IMG/VR virus record: IMGVR_UViG_3300046002_004872
Span: 1 to 23,961 of that record
Direction: 5' to 3' (one strand)
DNA: 23,961 bases
Origin: a virus
A program made the translations under genes and the position numbers. Positions 7,488 to 13,858 of this stretch are shown piece after piece (position 1 is the stretch's first letter; each line of letters starts with the position of its first letter). The notes beneath the pieces were generated by a model. It worked only from the letters and a program-made list of their open reading frames with translations, was not told where the DNA came from and searched no databases.

Positions 7488-8047
7488 TGAGTTCAATTTT
7501 AGGAATCATCGCATCATCGATGAAAGGTGTCAGTGGGGCTTTTGAGTCTATTGCTAGCGCTAGCGGCACTGGATCATCTGACACTATTACTTTTAGTTCT
7601 ATTCCTAGCACATATAAACATTTACAAATTAGAGCAATGGGTCGCTCCACAGGTACAGATGCCAATCCAGCTATTAACTTTAATGGTGATTCTGGAAGCA
7701 ACTATGCTTATCATTATTTGTTTGGAACAGGTGCTAGTGTGATTGCCAGCGGATCTGCAAGCGTAACAAGAATTGGTGATGTTTTGTGGGCTACTAATTC
7801 TAGTAATGCTGCAAACACTATGGGTTTAACTCTTATTGATATTCATAATTATTCTTCAACTACTCAAAACAAGACTGTCAGGATATTTAGCGGAAGAGAT
7901 TTGAACGGTTCTGGCGGCAATGCAGTTTTAATGTCAGGTTTATGGATGAACACAAATGCAATAACTTCTGTGTCAATAAAATTAACAGAACTGACTAATT
8001 TTTGGACAACATCCTCTGTGTTTTCACTTTACGGAATTAAGGGGTAG
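7487..8047 (+). CDS. Fibre / receptor-binding-like protein, paralogue 1
   Basis: A 186-residue, Ser/Thr/Asn-rich protein starting on the last base of the previous stop (TAATG). A short hydrophobic lead (MSSILGIIASSMKGVSG) precedes a beta-rich domain with SDTITFSSIPSTYKHLQIR and ends in SVFSLYGIKG. The block (T)ITFSSIPSTY..L and the ending LYGIK recur in the two following genes, so the three are tandem paralogues. Location after the distal tail genes, low charge, and richness in Ser, Thr and Asn suggest exposed tail-tip or receptor-binding proteins. Single-domain jelly-roll-like folds would fit, but this is inference. Codon use is more T-rich at third positions than in the tail genes upstream. 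Confidence 0.65.
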   Translation: MSSILGIIASSMKGVSGAFESIASASGTGSSDTITFSSIPSTYKHLQIRAMGRSTGTDANPAINFNGDSGSNYAYHYLFGTGASVIASGSASVTRIGDVLWATNSSNAANTMGLTLIDIHNYSSTTQNKTVRIFSGRDLNGSGGNAVLMSGLWMNTNAITSVSIKLTELTNFWTTSSVFSLYGIKG

Positions 8048-8050
8048 CAG

Positions 8051-8545
8051 ATGCCATCAACATACGAGCCGATAGCGACTACTACGCTGGGAAGTGCAAA
8101 TAACTCAATTACCTTTTCTAGTATCCCCAGCACCTACACAGACCTACGCTTAGTTGTTGTTGGAACAACAAACTTAGACACAGTAGAAGTTAGAGTGCAA
8201 CTTAATAACGACACTACAAGCCTTTACTCCAATACTCAATTAACTGGTAATGGAAGCAGTGCTTCATCTAATAGATACTCATCAACCTATTTTCAGTTTA
8301 TTGGAAGTGCCAGTGCAACAATTCCTAATGTGGGAACAATGGACATAATGTCTTATGCAGGTTCAACATTTAAGACAGTTTTAACTACTTGGTCTGGTGA
8401 CTTAAACGGTTCAGGAACAGTAGAAAGAACAGTCTCTTTATATCGTTCGACTACTGCAATTTCTACTGTCAAAGTTTCTGCTTCTGGGTCTAATACTTTA
8501 TCAACTGGCACAACTGCTACTCTGTATGGGATAAAAAATGCCTAG
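8051..8545 (+). CDS. Fibre / receptor-binding-like protein, paralogue 2
   Basis: A 164-residue paralogue of its two neighbours. It starts MPSTYEPIATTTLGSANNSI, runs through ITFSSIPSTYTDLRLVVVG, has a central variable part rich in Ser, Asn and Thr, and ends TATLYGIKNA. It lacks the hydrophobic lead of paralogue 1 and instead shares the MPSTY start with paralogue 3. The stretch KTVLTTWSGDLNGSGTVERTV parallels KTVRIFSGRDLNGSGGNAV of paralogue 1, so homology extends beyond the terminal motifs. The stop lies 8 bases inside the next gene. Function is inferred from position and composition only. Confidence 0.65.
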   Translation: MPSTYEPIATTTLGSANNSITFSSIPSTYTDLRLVVVGTTNLDTVEVRVQLNNDTTSLYSNTQLTGNGSSASSNRYSSTYFQFIGSASATIPNVGTMDIMSYAGSTFKTVLTTWSGDLNGSGTVERTVSLYRSTTAISTVKVSASGSNTLSTGTTATLYGIKNA

Positions 8546-9077
8546 TACCTACACACTTATCAAAGGCGAGACAATCGGATCGGCTGCTGCCTCTTATACC
8601 TTTAGTGCTATTCCTAGTACCTTTACGGATTTATGTTTGAAATATTCAGTTAGGAGCAGTTCTGCTGGAACACACCAACAAGAAATGTTTATTTCTCTTA
8701 ATGGGGCAACTAGCGGAACTACAACATCTCAAACAGATTTATATGCTAGTAGTTCAACTATTGCTTCAAGCAGGTTTGATACTTCTTACCCAGGGTTTAA
8801 ATGGATAAACATTTATGAGCCTGGAAACAGTGCAACTTCTGACACATTTAACAATGCTGAAGTTTATTTCACAGACTACGCTGGTTCAAATCAAAAGGTT
8901 GCTTCGTCTTTTTATGTTTCAGAAAATAACACTTCAACAGATCTTCGATCTTGGATAGGTGTTAATGCTTTAAAATCTACAACTACTACAGCAATTACTT
9001 CAATCACTTTGGGTAATCAAGCTGGAAACTTTGTATCAGGATCAAGTTTTTATTTATACGGCATCAAATCTAGTTAA
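8538..9077 (+). CDS. Fibre / receptor-binding-like protein, paralogue 3
   Basis: A 179-residue paralogue beginning MPSTYTLIKGETIGSAAASY, with YTFSAIPSTFTDLCLKY matching the ITFSSIPSTY..L block of the other two, and ending SSFYLYGIKSS. The middle diverges most (DFNNAEVYFTDYAGSNQK type sequence) but keeps the D-YAGS element also present in paralogue 2 (MDIMSYAGSTFKTV). It overlaps the previous gene by 8 bases; ATG follows GGGATAAAAA. A likely exposed tail appendage subunit. Three tandem related genes can arise by duplication and then diversify to recognise different receptors. Confidence 0.65.
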   Translation: MPSTYTLIKGETIGSAAASYTFSAIPSTFTDLCLKYSVRSSSAGTHQQEMFISLNGATSGTTTSQTDLYASSSTIASSRFDTSYPGFKWINIYEPGNSATSDTFNNAEVYFTDYAGSNQKVASSFYVSENNTSTDLRSWIGVNALKSTTTTAITSITLGNQAGNFVSGSSFYLYGIKSS

Positions 9078-9086
9078 GGAGAAAAC

Positions 9087-9320
9087 ATGACAAGACCAAC
9101 ACGCGTTGAAGTAAACTGCACAACAGGGGAAACTTCAATTATTGAGCTAACCGATGATGAAGTAGCACAACGCGAAGCAGATGCAGCAGCAGCAGCCGCC
9201 GATCGCGCCGCCGCCGAAGCCGAAGCCGAAGCAAAGGCAGCGCTTAAGGCATCGGCAAAGGCCAAGCTCATCGCCGGCGATCCGTTAACGGCCGAAGAAG
9301 CAGACACCCTGATCCTTTAA
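9087..9320 (+). CDS. Small Ala/Glu-rich coiled-coil protein
   Basis: A 77-residue protein with a strong ribosome site (AAGGAGAAAAC before ATG). It begins MTRPTRVEVNCTTGETSIIE, then LTDDEVAQREADAAAAAADR and a continuous Ala/Glu/Lys helix to about residue 60, and closes with GDPLTAEEADTLIL. Proteins with a 'V(D)C.TGE.....LT.EE...RE' start and an Ala/Glu-rich helix are common near phage tail fibre genes; some are called tail fibre assembly or tail-associated, without direct proof. High GC in the Ala/Glu run contrasts with the T-rich fibre genes just before it. Confidence 0.65.
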   Translation: MTRPTRVEVNCTTGETSIIELTDDEVAQREADAAAAAADRAAAEAEAEAKAALKASAKAKLIAGDPLTAEEADTLIL

Positions 9321-9478
9321 TGGGATACCAGGACGGCGACTGCACCCGGGAACCAACCCGGACGATCGACGATGCCGTCGACGAAATAGAAGCATCGGGG
9401 ATTCAAAAGAAACCAGGAGAGAAAAATGGCTTCCTCAAAACAACTGCTCGTCAATTCAACCGCCCAGATTCTTATTGA
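9320..9478 (+). CDS. Possible 52-residue protein (uncertain)
   Basis: This small frame starts in a TAATG overlap with the preceding stop and runs 52 codons to TGA at 9476-9478. It begins MGYQDGDCTREPTRTIDDAV. It overlaps the following well-supported gene by 53 bases, more than is usual here. The only argument for it is the coupled start and the otherwise gene-free 105 bases between neighbours. No family is recognised, and it could be non-coding. Confidence 0.35.
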   Translation: MGYQDGDCTREPTRTIDDAVDEIEASGIQKKPGEKNGFLKTTARQFNRPDSY

Positions 9479-9686
9479 ATCCTACGGAGAGAACCGCCGA
9501 GTCATTCTACGAAACAGCAATGACCATCCTTGCTTTCTTGGCGGAGCCGATGTCACTAGCAGCACAGGCATGCAATTCCAGAAAGACACCAGCCTAGATT
9601 TTCTTGTTCCTATTAAAAGCGTTATCTACGCCGTCACCAATGGTAACAACACCACCACCGTATCCGTTCTCTATTTGGAGCCATAA
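9426..9686 (+). CDS. Small beta-rich protein of the fibre region
   Basis: An 86-residue protein with a strong ribosome site (CAGGAGAGAAAA before ATG). The sequence alternates short hydrophobic strands (QILIESYG, RRVILRNSN, PCFLGGADV, LDFLVPIKSVIYAVT, TTTVSVLYLEP) and has no long helix, suggesting a small beta sandwich. Similar short proteins with 'N....R..V.L.N....P.fLGg..VT...G' occur in phage structural regions, where they may be small decoration or fibre-associated subunits. The exact role is not known. It sits between the fibre genes and the lysis/envelope genes. Confidence 0.65.
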   Translation: MASSKQLLVNSTAQILIESYGENRRVILRNSNDHPCFLGGADVTSSTGMQFQKDTSLDFLVPIKSVIYAVTNGNNTTTVSVLYLEP

Positions 9687-9687
9687 G

Positions 9688-9885
9688 ATGACAGTCCAGG
9701 ATTACGCAGCTCTGGCCGTTTCACTTCTTACAATTGGCGGAGCATTTATCGCGATGACCAGATGGCTCGTTAAACATTACTTGCAAGAATTAAAACCAAA
9801 CGGGGGCAGCTCAGTCAAAGACCAAGTCAACCGATTGGAAAAGCGCGTCGATGAAATCTATCTCCTTCTTTGCAAAGAAAAGTAG
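9688..9885 (+). CDS. Small membrane protein with one transmembrane helix (holin-region)
   Basis: A 65-residue protein; the start is the ATG following GGAG of the preceding gene's last codons, not an earlier in-frame ATG inside that gene. Residues about 7-24 (ALAVSLLTIGGAFIAMTRW) form a transmembrane helix, followed by a charged part and a C-terminal coiled-coil stretch (VKDQVNRLEKRVDEIYLLL). This one-helix plus short coiled-coil design is common in small membrane proteins near actinophage lysis genes. It may assist the holin, but there is no direct evidence. The last 35 bases overlap the next gene. Confidence 0.7.
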   Translation: MTVQDYAALAVSLLTIGGAFIAMTRWLVKHYLQELKPNGGSSVKDQVNRLEKRVDEIYLLLCKEK

Positions 9886-11098
9886 CGCACTAACAGTTTT
9901 AATCTTGGCCTTTGCCACGTCTTTATTTAATCCAGTAATTGCAAAAGCAGCAGATTCACTGGTTCAAAATGTGCAAATAACCTGCGCCAATTCAGCAGGA
10001 GAAACACACACCGCAATGACTGGTTGGAACGCTGATAACCCATACTTTGAAGGCAAGGGCGATATTGCCAGACTATTTTGCGAAGGCGGATTCGTAGGCG
10101 AGTGGACAATATATGTCAGCGATAACTACACAGGCAATGCCAGATATTACCAATCAATAAATCCGACACCAACACCAACACCAACACCAACACCAACACC
10201 AACACCAACACCAACACCAACACCGGAACCAACACCGACACCGACACCGGAACCAACACCGACACCGACACCAGAACCATCGCCTAACGCTTCACAAATT
10301 GCAGCAGAAGCAGATCGCATTAAGGCAGAAGAAGACGCCCGTATTGCAGAAGCGGCGCGAGCGCAGGCCGAAGCAAACAGAATCCAGGCAGAAGAAGCAG
10401 CTCGGATTGCAGAAGCAGATCGAATTAAGGCAGAAGAAGCAGCTCGGATTGCAGAAGCAGATCGAATTAAGGCAGAAGCAGATCGGATCAAGGCCGAAGA
10501 AGACGCTCGAATTGCAGAAGAAGCCAGGATTGCGGCCGAAGAAGCAGCTCGGATTGCAGAGGAAAATCGCATCAAGGCAGAAAAAGAAGCCAGGATTGCA
10601 GAAGAAAATGCCCGGATTGCAGAAGAAGAAGCCAGGATTGCAGAAGAAGATGCCCGGATTGCAGAAGAAGAGCGCATCAAGGCCGAAGAGGAAGCAAACA
10701 AATCGCAGGCTGAAAAAAATAAAGTTATAGTTGCCGAATTAATTGCGCAAGCATTAGAAAGTGGCAATCCGATAAGTGTTGAAAATTTAACACAATCGGG
10801 CGTTGAACTTTCAGACTTGCCACCGCAAACTTCAATTGAACTTAGCAATGGCGTCGTGATCAGCGCCGAAGTTGCAATCGAAGTCGAACTGCTACAAGAC
10901 CCGGCAGCATTTATCACAGAAGCATTCACGAACCCATTAGCAGCACTTTCTGCTTTGGGCAGCGTGGGAGCAGACATGACACCTGAAACACGTGAAAAGT
11001 CTGAAAAAGTTGTTCTCTCAGCAATCATCGCAGGCAATATTGCTACGCAAGCAGCAACTACAGCAGCAGCAATGGCCACTTACCGAAGGAATCCATAA
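9851..11098 (+). CDS. Secreted Pro-Thr/coiled-coil protein, probably envelope-spanning
   Basis: A 415-residue protein. Residues 1-33 form a signal peptide: basic start (MKSISFFAKKSS), hydrophobic core (LTVLILAFATSLF) and a likely cleavage after AKA. A small domain with two Cys (residues about 35-103) follows, then a Pro-Thr run at about residues 105-144, then about 140 residues of imperfect repeats of the type RIAEADRIKAEEA that should form a long coiled coil. The C-terminal 125 residues include an acidic domain and end in an Ala/Thr/Val/Ile-rich segment followed by YRRNP, possibly a membrane anchor. It sits between two small membrane protein genes and the holin/endolysin. The start overlaps the previous gene by 35 bases and only this ATG gives a signal peptide. 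Phage-encoded exported proteins of this shape are unusual; host origin, lysis or superinfection control are all possible. Confidence 0.7.
   Translation: MKSISFFAKKSSALTVLILAFATSLFNPVIAKAADSLVQNVQITCANSAGETHTAMTGWNADNPYFEGKGDIARLFCEGGFVGEWTIYVSDNYTGNARYYQSINPTPTPTPTPTPTPTPTPTPTPEPTPTPTPEPTPTPTPEPSPNASQIAAEADRIKAEEDARIAEAARAQAEANRIQAEEAARIAEADRIKAEEAARIAEADRIKAEADRIKAEEDARIAEEARIAAEEAARIAEENRIKAEKEARIAEENARIAEEEARIAEEDARIAEEERIKAEEEANKSQAEKNKVIVAELIAQALESGNPISVENLTQSGVELSDLPPQTSIELSNGVVISAEVAIEVELLQDPAAFITEAFTNPLAALSALGSVGADMTPETREKSEKVVLSAIIAGNIATQAATTAAAMATYRRNP
10163..10278 (+). repeat. Hexamer tandem repeat encoding a Pro-Thr linker
   Basis: About 19 hexamer units of CCAACA, interspersed with CCGACA and CCGGAA, encode (PT)n with regular PE interruptions. 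The first half is nearly pure CCAACA, so slippage could change its length. It is in frame with the secreted protein and lies between its N-terminal domain and coiled coil. Confidence 0.9.
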
Positions 11099-11268
11099 TG
11101 AAAAAATTCTTCTCAGATATCGCCAATCAACTCTGGACGCTGCTAGGAATGTTTATCGCCTGGGTAGTTCTTGAAGGATCCGCAAAAGTCGTCGTCGGTT
11201 ACGCAATCGGAGTGGCGTTTATTTTATGGATCATCACATTTAACTTAAGAAGCGAAAAAGAGGAATAG
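11098..11268 (+). CDS. Small two-helix membrane protein (holin-like)
   Basis: A 56-residue protein that starts in a TAATG overlap with the secreted protein and ends directly before the ATG of the r1t-like holin. It begins MKKFFSDIANQ and has two hydrophobic segments, about residues 12-26 (LWTLLGMFIAWVVLE) and 31-49 (VVVGYAIGVAFILWIITF), separated by a short charged turn, with a charged tail (RSEKEE). The layout is that of a class II holin or holin partner; it could be the holin or an antiholin. No sequence family is recognised. Confidence 0.7.
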   Translation: MKKFFSDIANQLWTLLGMFIAWVVLEGSAKVVVGYAIGVAFILWIITFNLRSEKEE

Positions 11269-11514
11269 ATGGACACGCTCAAGAACGTATTCATGCGAAT
11301 TATGGCTGTAATTGCTGCCGAATCTTTAGGCGTTATCGGCGCCGGCACGCTTGTCGGAATTGAAGTCTGGCAGGCGGCGGTTCTAGCCGGCGCTTTAGGC
11401 GTAGCTCGTGTCGTTGAAGCCTTAGCCCGTTTTTATTTAGCGGATGGTAAACTCACAACTGCGGAAATTAACGCAGCATTCGCAAAAGTAGATAAGAAGG
11501 CGAGTTTAGAATGA
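11269..11514 (+). CDS. Holin (r1t-like)
   Basis: An 81-residue membrane protein of the type annotated as holin in many actinophages. It begins MDTLKNVFMRIMAVIAAES, has hydrophobic segments at about residues 10-30 (IMAVIAAESLGVIGAGTLVG) and 33-50 (VWQAAVLAGALGVARVVE), and a basic/acidic tail with LADGKLTTAEINAAF. The GVIGAG and GVARVVE elements are like those of r1t-type holins I recall. It would form membrane lesions that release the endolysin to the cell wall. It overlaps the endolysin start by four bases (ATGA). Confidence 0.8.
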   Translation: MDTLKNVFMRIMAVIAAESLGVIGAGTLVGIEVWQAAVLAGALGVARVVEALARFYLADGKLTTAEINAAFAKVDKKASLE

Positions 11515-12020
11515 GTGAACTGAAAAAATTTCTAGAAGTAGCCAAAGCAGAAGTCGGCTACATCGAAGGGCCAGCAGATAACCAAACCAAATATCAAAAG
11601 GCAAACCAAGCATGGTGCGGCGCATTTGTAAATTGGTGCGCAAAACAAGCCGGCGTCAAGATTCCAAATTGTGTTTACACTCCATCCGGAGCAACAGCAT
11701 TCATGGATAAAAAGACCTGGACAATTGCAGAACAAGCGGATCCACAGCCAGGAGATATCGTCTTCTTTGACTTTCCAGGAGACGCCCTCGATCGCATTTC
11801 ACACGTTGGAATCGTGATCAGCAATAACAGTAACGGCACAGTAACCACAGTAGAAGGCAACACCAGCCCAGATAAGAAGGGCGACCAGCGCAACGGCGGC
11901 GAAGTTTGCGTAAAGATACGTGGATATAAGAAAAAGAATCGCGGCAAGGTTCAACCATCGTTGCCAGTATTTATCGTAGGATTTGGCCGCCCTCAATTTA
12001 AGGAGATCACAAATGGATAA
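11511..12020 (+). CDS. Endolysin, CHAP domain
   Basis: A 169-residue cysteine amidohydrolase/peptidase (CHAP) that would cut peptidoglycan peptide or amide bonds after holin action. Seen in the sequence: EVGYIEGPADNQTKY near the start, catalytic Cys36 in the AWCGAFVNWCAKQAG motif, PQPGDIVFFDF at residues 78-88, catalytic His98 in DRISHVGIV, and the acidic third residue, probably Glu115 in VEGNTS. A single-domain protein without a visible wall-binding domain, unless the basic C terminus (YKKKNRGKVQPS) serves this role. No signal peptide, so the holin is needed for export. It overlaps the next gene by 8 bases. Confidence 0.92.
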   Translation: MSELKKFLEVAKAEVGYIEGPADNQTKYQKANQAWCGAFVNWCAKQAGVKIPNCVYTPSGATAFMDKKTWTIAEQADPQPGDIVFFDFPGDALDRISHVGIVISNNSNGTVTTVEGNTSPDKKGDQRNGGEVCVKIRGYKKKNRGKVQPSLPVFIVGFGRPQFKEITNG

Positions 12021-12207
12021 GAAGAAACTTGAAGCAATTGCAATGACATACCTGCGAGCAGGAGCAGCAGCAATCGCAGCTCTTTATCTTGCAGATCCGA
12101 ATCGCCCGATCAAGGAATATCTTGCAGCAGGAATCGCAGCAGTAGCAGGCCCACTATTGAAGGCCATAGATCCAAGAGCAACCGAATTCGGACGCGGAAC
12201 AAAGTAG
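12013..12207 (+). CDS. Small membrane protein (holin-like)
   Basis: A 64-residue protein with a strong ribosome site (AAGGAGATCACAA before ATG) inside the end of the endolysin gene; an earlier in-frame ATG would add 10 residues and is less likely. Two short hydrophobic segments, about residues 14-27 (LRAGAAAIAALYLA) and 36-50 (YLAAGIAAVAGPLLK), are followed by AIDPRATEFGRGTK. Small phage proteins with this AxxAAIAALYLAxPN...KEYLAAGIAAxAGPxLKAIDPxxxEFGRG pattern are widespread and often sit beside lysis genes. It may be a holin partner or regulator. Confidence 0.7.
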   Translation: MDKKKLEAIAMTYLRAGAAAIAALYLADPNRPIKEYLAAGIAAVAGPLLKAIDPRATEFGRGTK

Positions 12208-12210
12208 TCC

Positions 12211-12474
12211 ATGAATCGGGGGGAAATTCTTGAAGAAGCAGCTCGACTCACAGCCAAAGACCGCCAGAACATCTACGGCGATCCAAGAAACAATCACGTA
12301 AGAATTGCAGATTTATGGACGACATATCTCGAGCATCAGATAACCCCACAACAAGTGGCCATATGCATGGCGCTAGTTAAAATTGCACGCTTGATGGAGA
12401 CAGAGACAGAAGACTCCTTCGTAGATTTAGCGGCATACGCAGCGATCGCTGGCGAGATTGCGACAAACGAATGA
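12211..12474 (+). CDS. DUF6378-like protein
   Basis: An 87-residue protein with the phrases KDRQNIYGDPRNNHVRIADLW, ITPQQVAICMALVKIARL and DSFVDLAAYAAIAGE, which I recognise as the phage DUF6378 pattern. Its residues HxRIAxLWxxYL, then VxxCMxLVKxARL, then D.xVDLAxYxAIxxE resemble all-alpha nucleotide-pyrophosphohydrolase-like folds, but activity is unproven. The ATG lies three bases after the previous stop; the gene overlaps the glycosyltransferase-like gene by four bases (ATGA), tying it to the sugar cluster transcript. Confidence 0.8.
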   Translation: MNRGEILEEAARLTAKDRQNIYGDPRNNHVRIADLWTTYLEHQITPQQVAICMALVKIARLMETETEDSFVDLAAYAAIAGEIATNE

Positions 12475-13148
12475 AGGAAATGATTATCCTCGTACCAACC
12501 AGAGGACGCCCGAGCAACGCGGTCGAATTGCTGGGAGATCACGAAAAACTTTCGACACATTCAGACATCCTCTTCGTTATTGATGCAAACGACCCAGAGC
12601 ACGACGCCTACGAATTGCAAGTCGGCAAAGACAAATGCATGACGATTGAGAACGAAACCCGGGGCATGGCTTATCCAATCAACAAAGCAGCAAGCGCAAT
12701 TGTAAAGAAGGGCGAATATAAATACTTCGCCTTCCTCGGCGATGACCATCGCCCACGCACAGCCGGCTGGGATGGCCTTCTTATCCAGGCGATGGCGAAG
12801 CGGCCGTCAATGGCCTACGGCAACGACTTGCTGCAAAGGGAACGACTTCCAACCATGATCGCAATGACAAGTGACATCGTTAAAGCGCTCGACGGAATGG
12901 TTCCGCCAAAGATGAAGCATTTATACCTTGATAACTTCTGGAAGAAACTAGGCGAAGATTTAGGTGCGCTGACTTATCTCGATCACGTTATCGTTGAGCA
13001 TATGCACCCAATTGCTGGCAAAGCCGAATGGGATGAAGGATACAAGGAAGTCAACGCAACCGAAATCTACGCATTCGACGCGCTCGCTTACCAGAACTAC
13101 ATTCAGAGCGAAGCCTACGAATTACTCAAGCGCAAACTAAGGCCATGA
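12471..13148 (+). CDS. GT-A type glycosyltransferase-like protein
   Basis: A 225-residue protein. The N terminus has a nucleotide-sugar transferase opening (MIILVPTRGRPSN at about residues 4-16), then a strand (ILFVIDANDPEHDAYE) and the acidic motif GDDH at residues 90-93 in FAFLGDDHRPRTAGWD, where GT-A enzymes have the metal-binding DxD. The C-terminal half (DVIVEHMHPIAGKAEWDEGY type) fits an acceptor side. It is linked by ATGA overlaps to both neighbours. It probably transfers a sugar to an unknown acceptor such as a virion protein, DNA base or host glycan. The residues resemble GT2-like transferases of phages, with no exact family assigned. Confidence 0.7.
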   Translation: MKEMIILVPTRGRPSNAVELLGDHEKLSTHSDILFVIDANDPEHDAYELQVGKDKCMTIENETRGMAYPINKAASAIVKKGEYKYFAFLGDDHRPRTAGWDGLLIQAMAKRPSMAYGNDLLQRERLPTMIAMTSDIVKALDGMVPPKMKHLYLDNFWKKLGEDLGALTYLDHVIVEHMHPIAGKAEWDEGYKEVNATEIYAFDALAYQNYIQSEAYELLKRKLRP

Positions 13149-13858
13149 AGCAGCTCATCGCATACTCCTTATACGGCAGCGAAGAGCGATACACGATCGG
13201 TGCGATCAAGAACGCAATTCTGGCAACCAGGCACTTCAAAGGATTCACACTTCGCTTTTACACCGGGGCCTCGGTTTCAGAATCCATCAAGCAAACCCTT
13301 CGCCTCTTGCCCCACGTGCAGATCGTAGATCAAGGAGGGCCAGAAGACCACAGGGCCAAACTCTGGCGCTTTCAGGCTTTAACGGATCAGGAATTCGACG
13401 TCGTTCTCAGCCGCGACGCAGACGCCAGGCTCACGCACCGGGAACGGATTGCACACGAAGAGTTTCTAGCAAGCGGCCTCGATTTCCACATTATGAAAGA
13501 CCATCCCACAGGCCACAATTACAAGATTAGCGCCGGCATGTTTGCAGCTCGTACCAGCGCAATCCCGGCGGATTTAGCGATCGCAGAAGGCCAGAATTAT
13601 TACACGCAAGATCAAGACTGGCTTGCGACTGAACTTTGGCCACAGATCAAGGACAGCGCCCTGATCCACGATGAGAGCTACGAAACCCCCACCGAAGGCA
13701 AGAGCAAGCGCCGCCCATTCCCGATTGCAAAGAAGGCGACCCTTCACCACATCGGGGCAGCCCTAGAAGCAGATGATCGCTTCGTCTTTAGCGTTGACCA
13801 GGCAATGGCAAAGAGCGAATCAGGAAGCGACAGATATCTGGCAGAATGGCTCTTATGA
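13145..13858 (+). CDS. Second glycosyltransferase-like protein with a DxD motif
   Basis: A 237-residue protein beginning MKQLIAYSLYGSEERYTIGA, with a strand and helix characteristic of a nucleotide-sugar binding fold (LRFYTGASVSESIKQTLR) and DxD at residues 91-93 in LSRDADARL. The middle has HEEFLASGLDFHIMKDHP, and later a region ISAGMFAARTS that fits the acceptor loop of GT-A enzymes ('..GmfA.r...'). C-terminal sequence includes HHIGAALEADDRFVF. It is not similar enough to the preceding protein to call it a paralogue. ATGA overlaps at both ends suggest a single translation unit. Likely a metal-dependent glycosyltransferase. Confidence 0.7.
   Translation: MKQLIAYSLYGSEERYTIGAIKNAILATRHFKGFTLRFYTGASVSESIKQTLRLLPHVQIVDQGGPEDHRAKLWRFQALTDQEFDVVLSRDADARLTHRERIAHEEFLASGLDFHIMKDHPTGHNYKISAGMFAARTSAIPADLAIAEGQNYYTQDQDWLATELWPQIKDSALIHDESYETPTEGKSKRRPFPIAKKATLHHIGAALEADDRFVFSVDQAMAKSESGSDRYLAEWLL

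Noticed and set aside
10163-10278. A CRISPR array
   Set aside because: The units are 6 bases with no spacers and are in frame within a protein gene.
10299-10730. A 143-codon plus frame rich in Gln and Lys
   Set aside because: It is the shifted frame of the coiled-coil repeat region; repeated codons give long open frames by chance.
10147-11079. A 310-codon minus-strand frame opposite the secreted protein
   Set aside because: It is the mirror of the Pro-Thr and Ala/Glu repeats (Gly-Val and Ser-Ala runs), low complexity, and lies fully against a gene with a signal peptide and good context.
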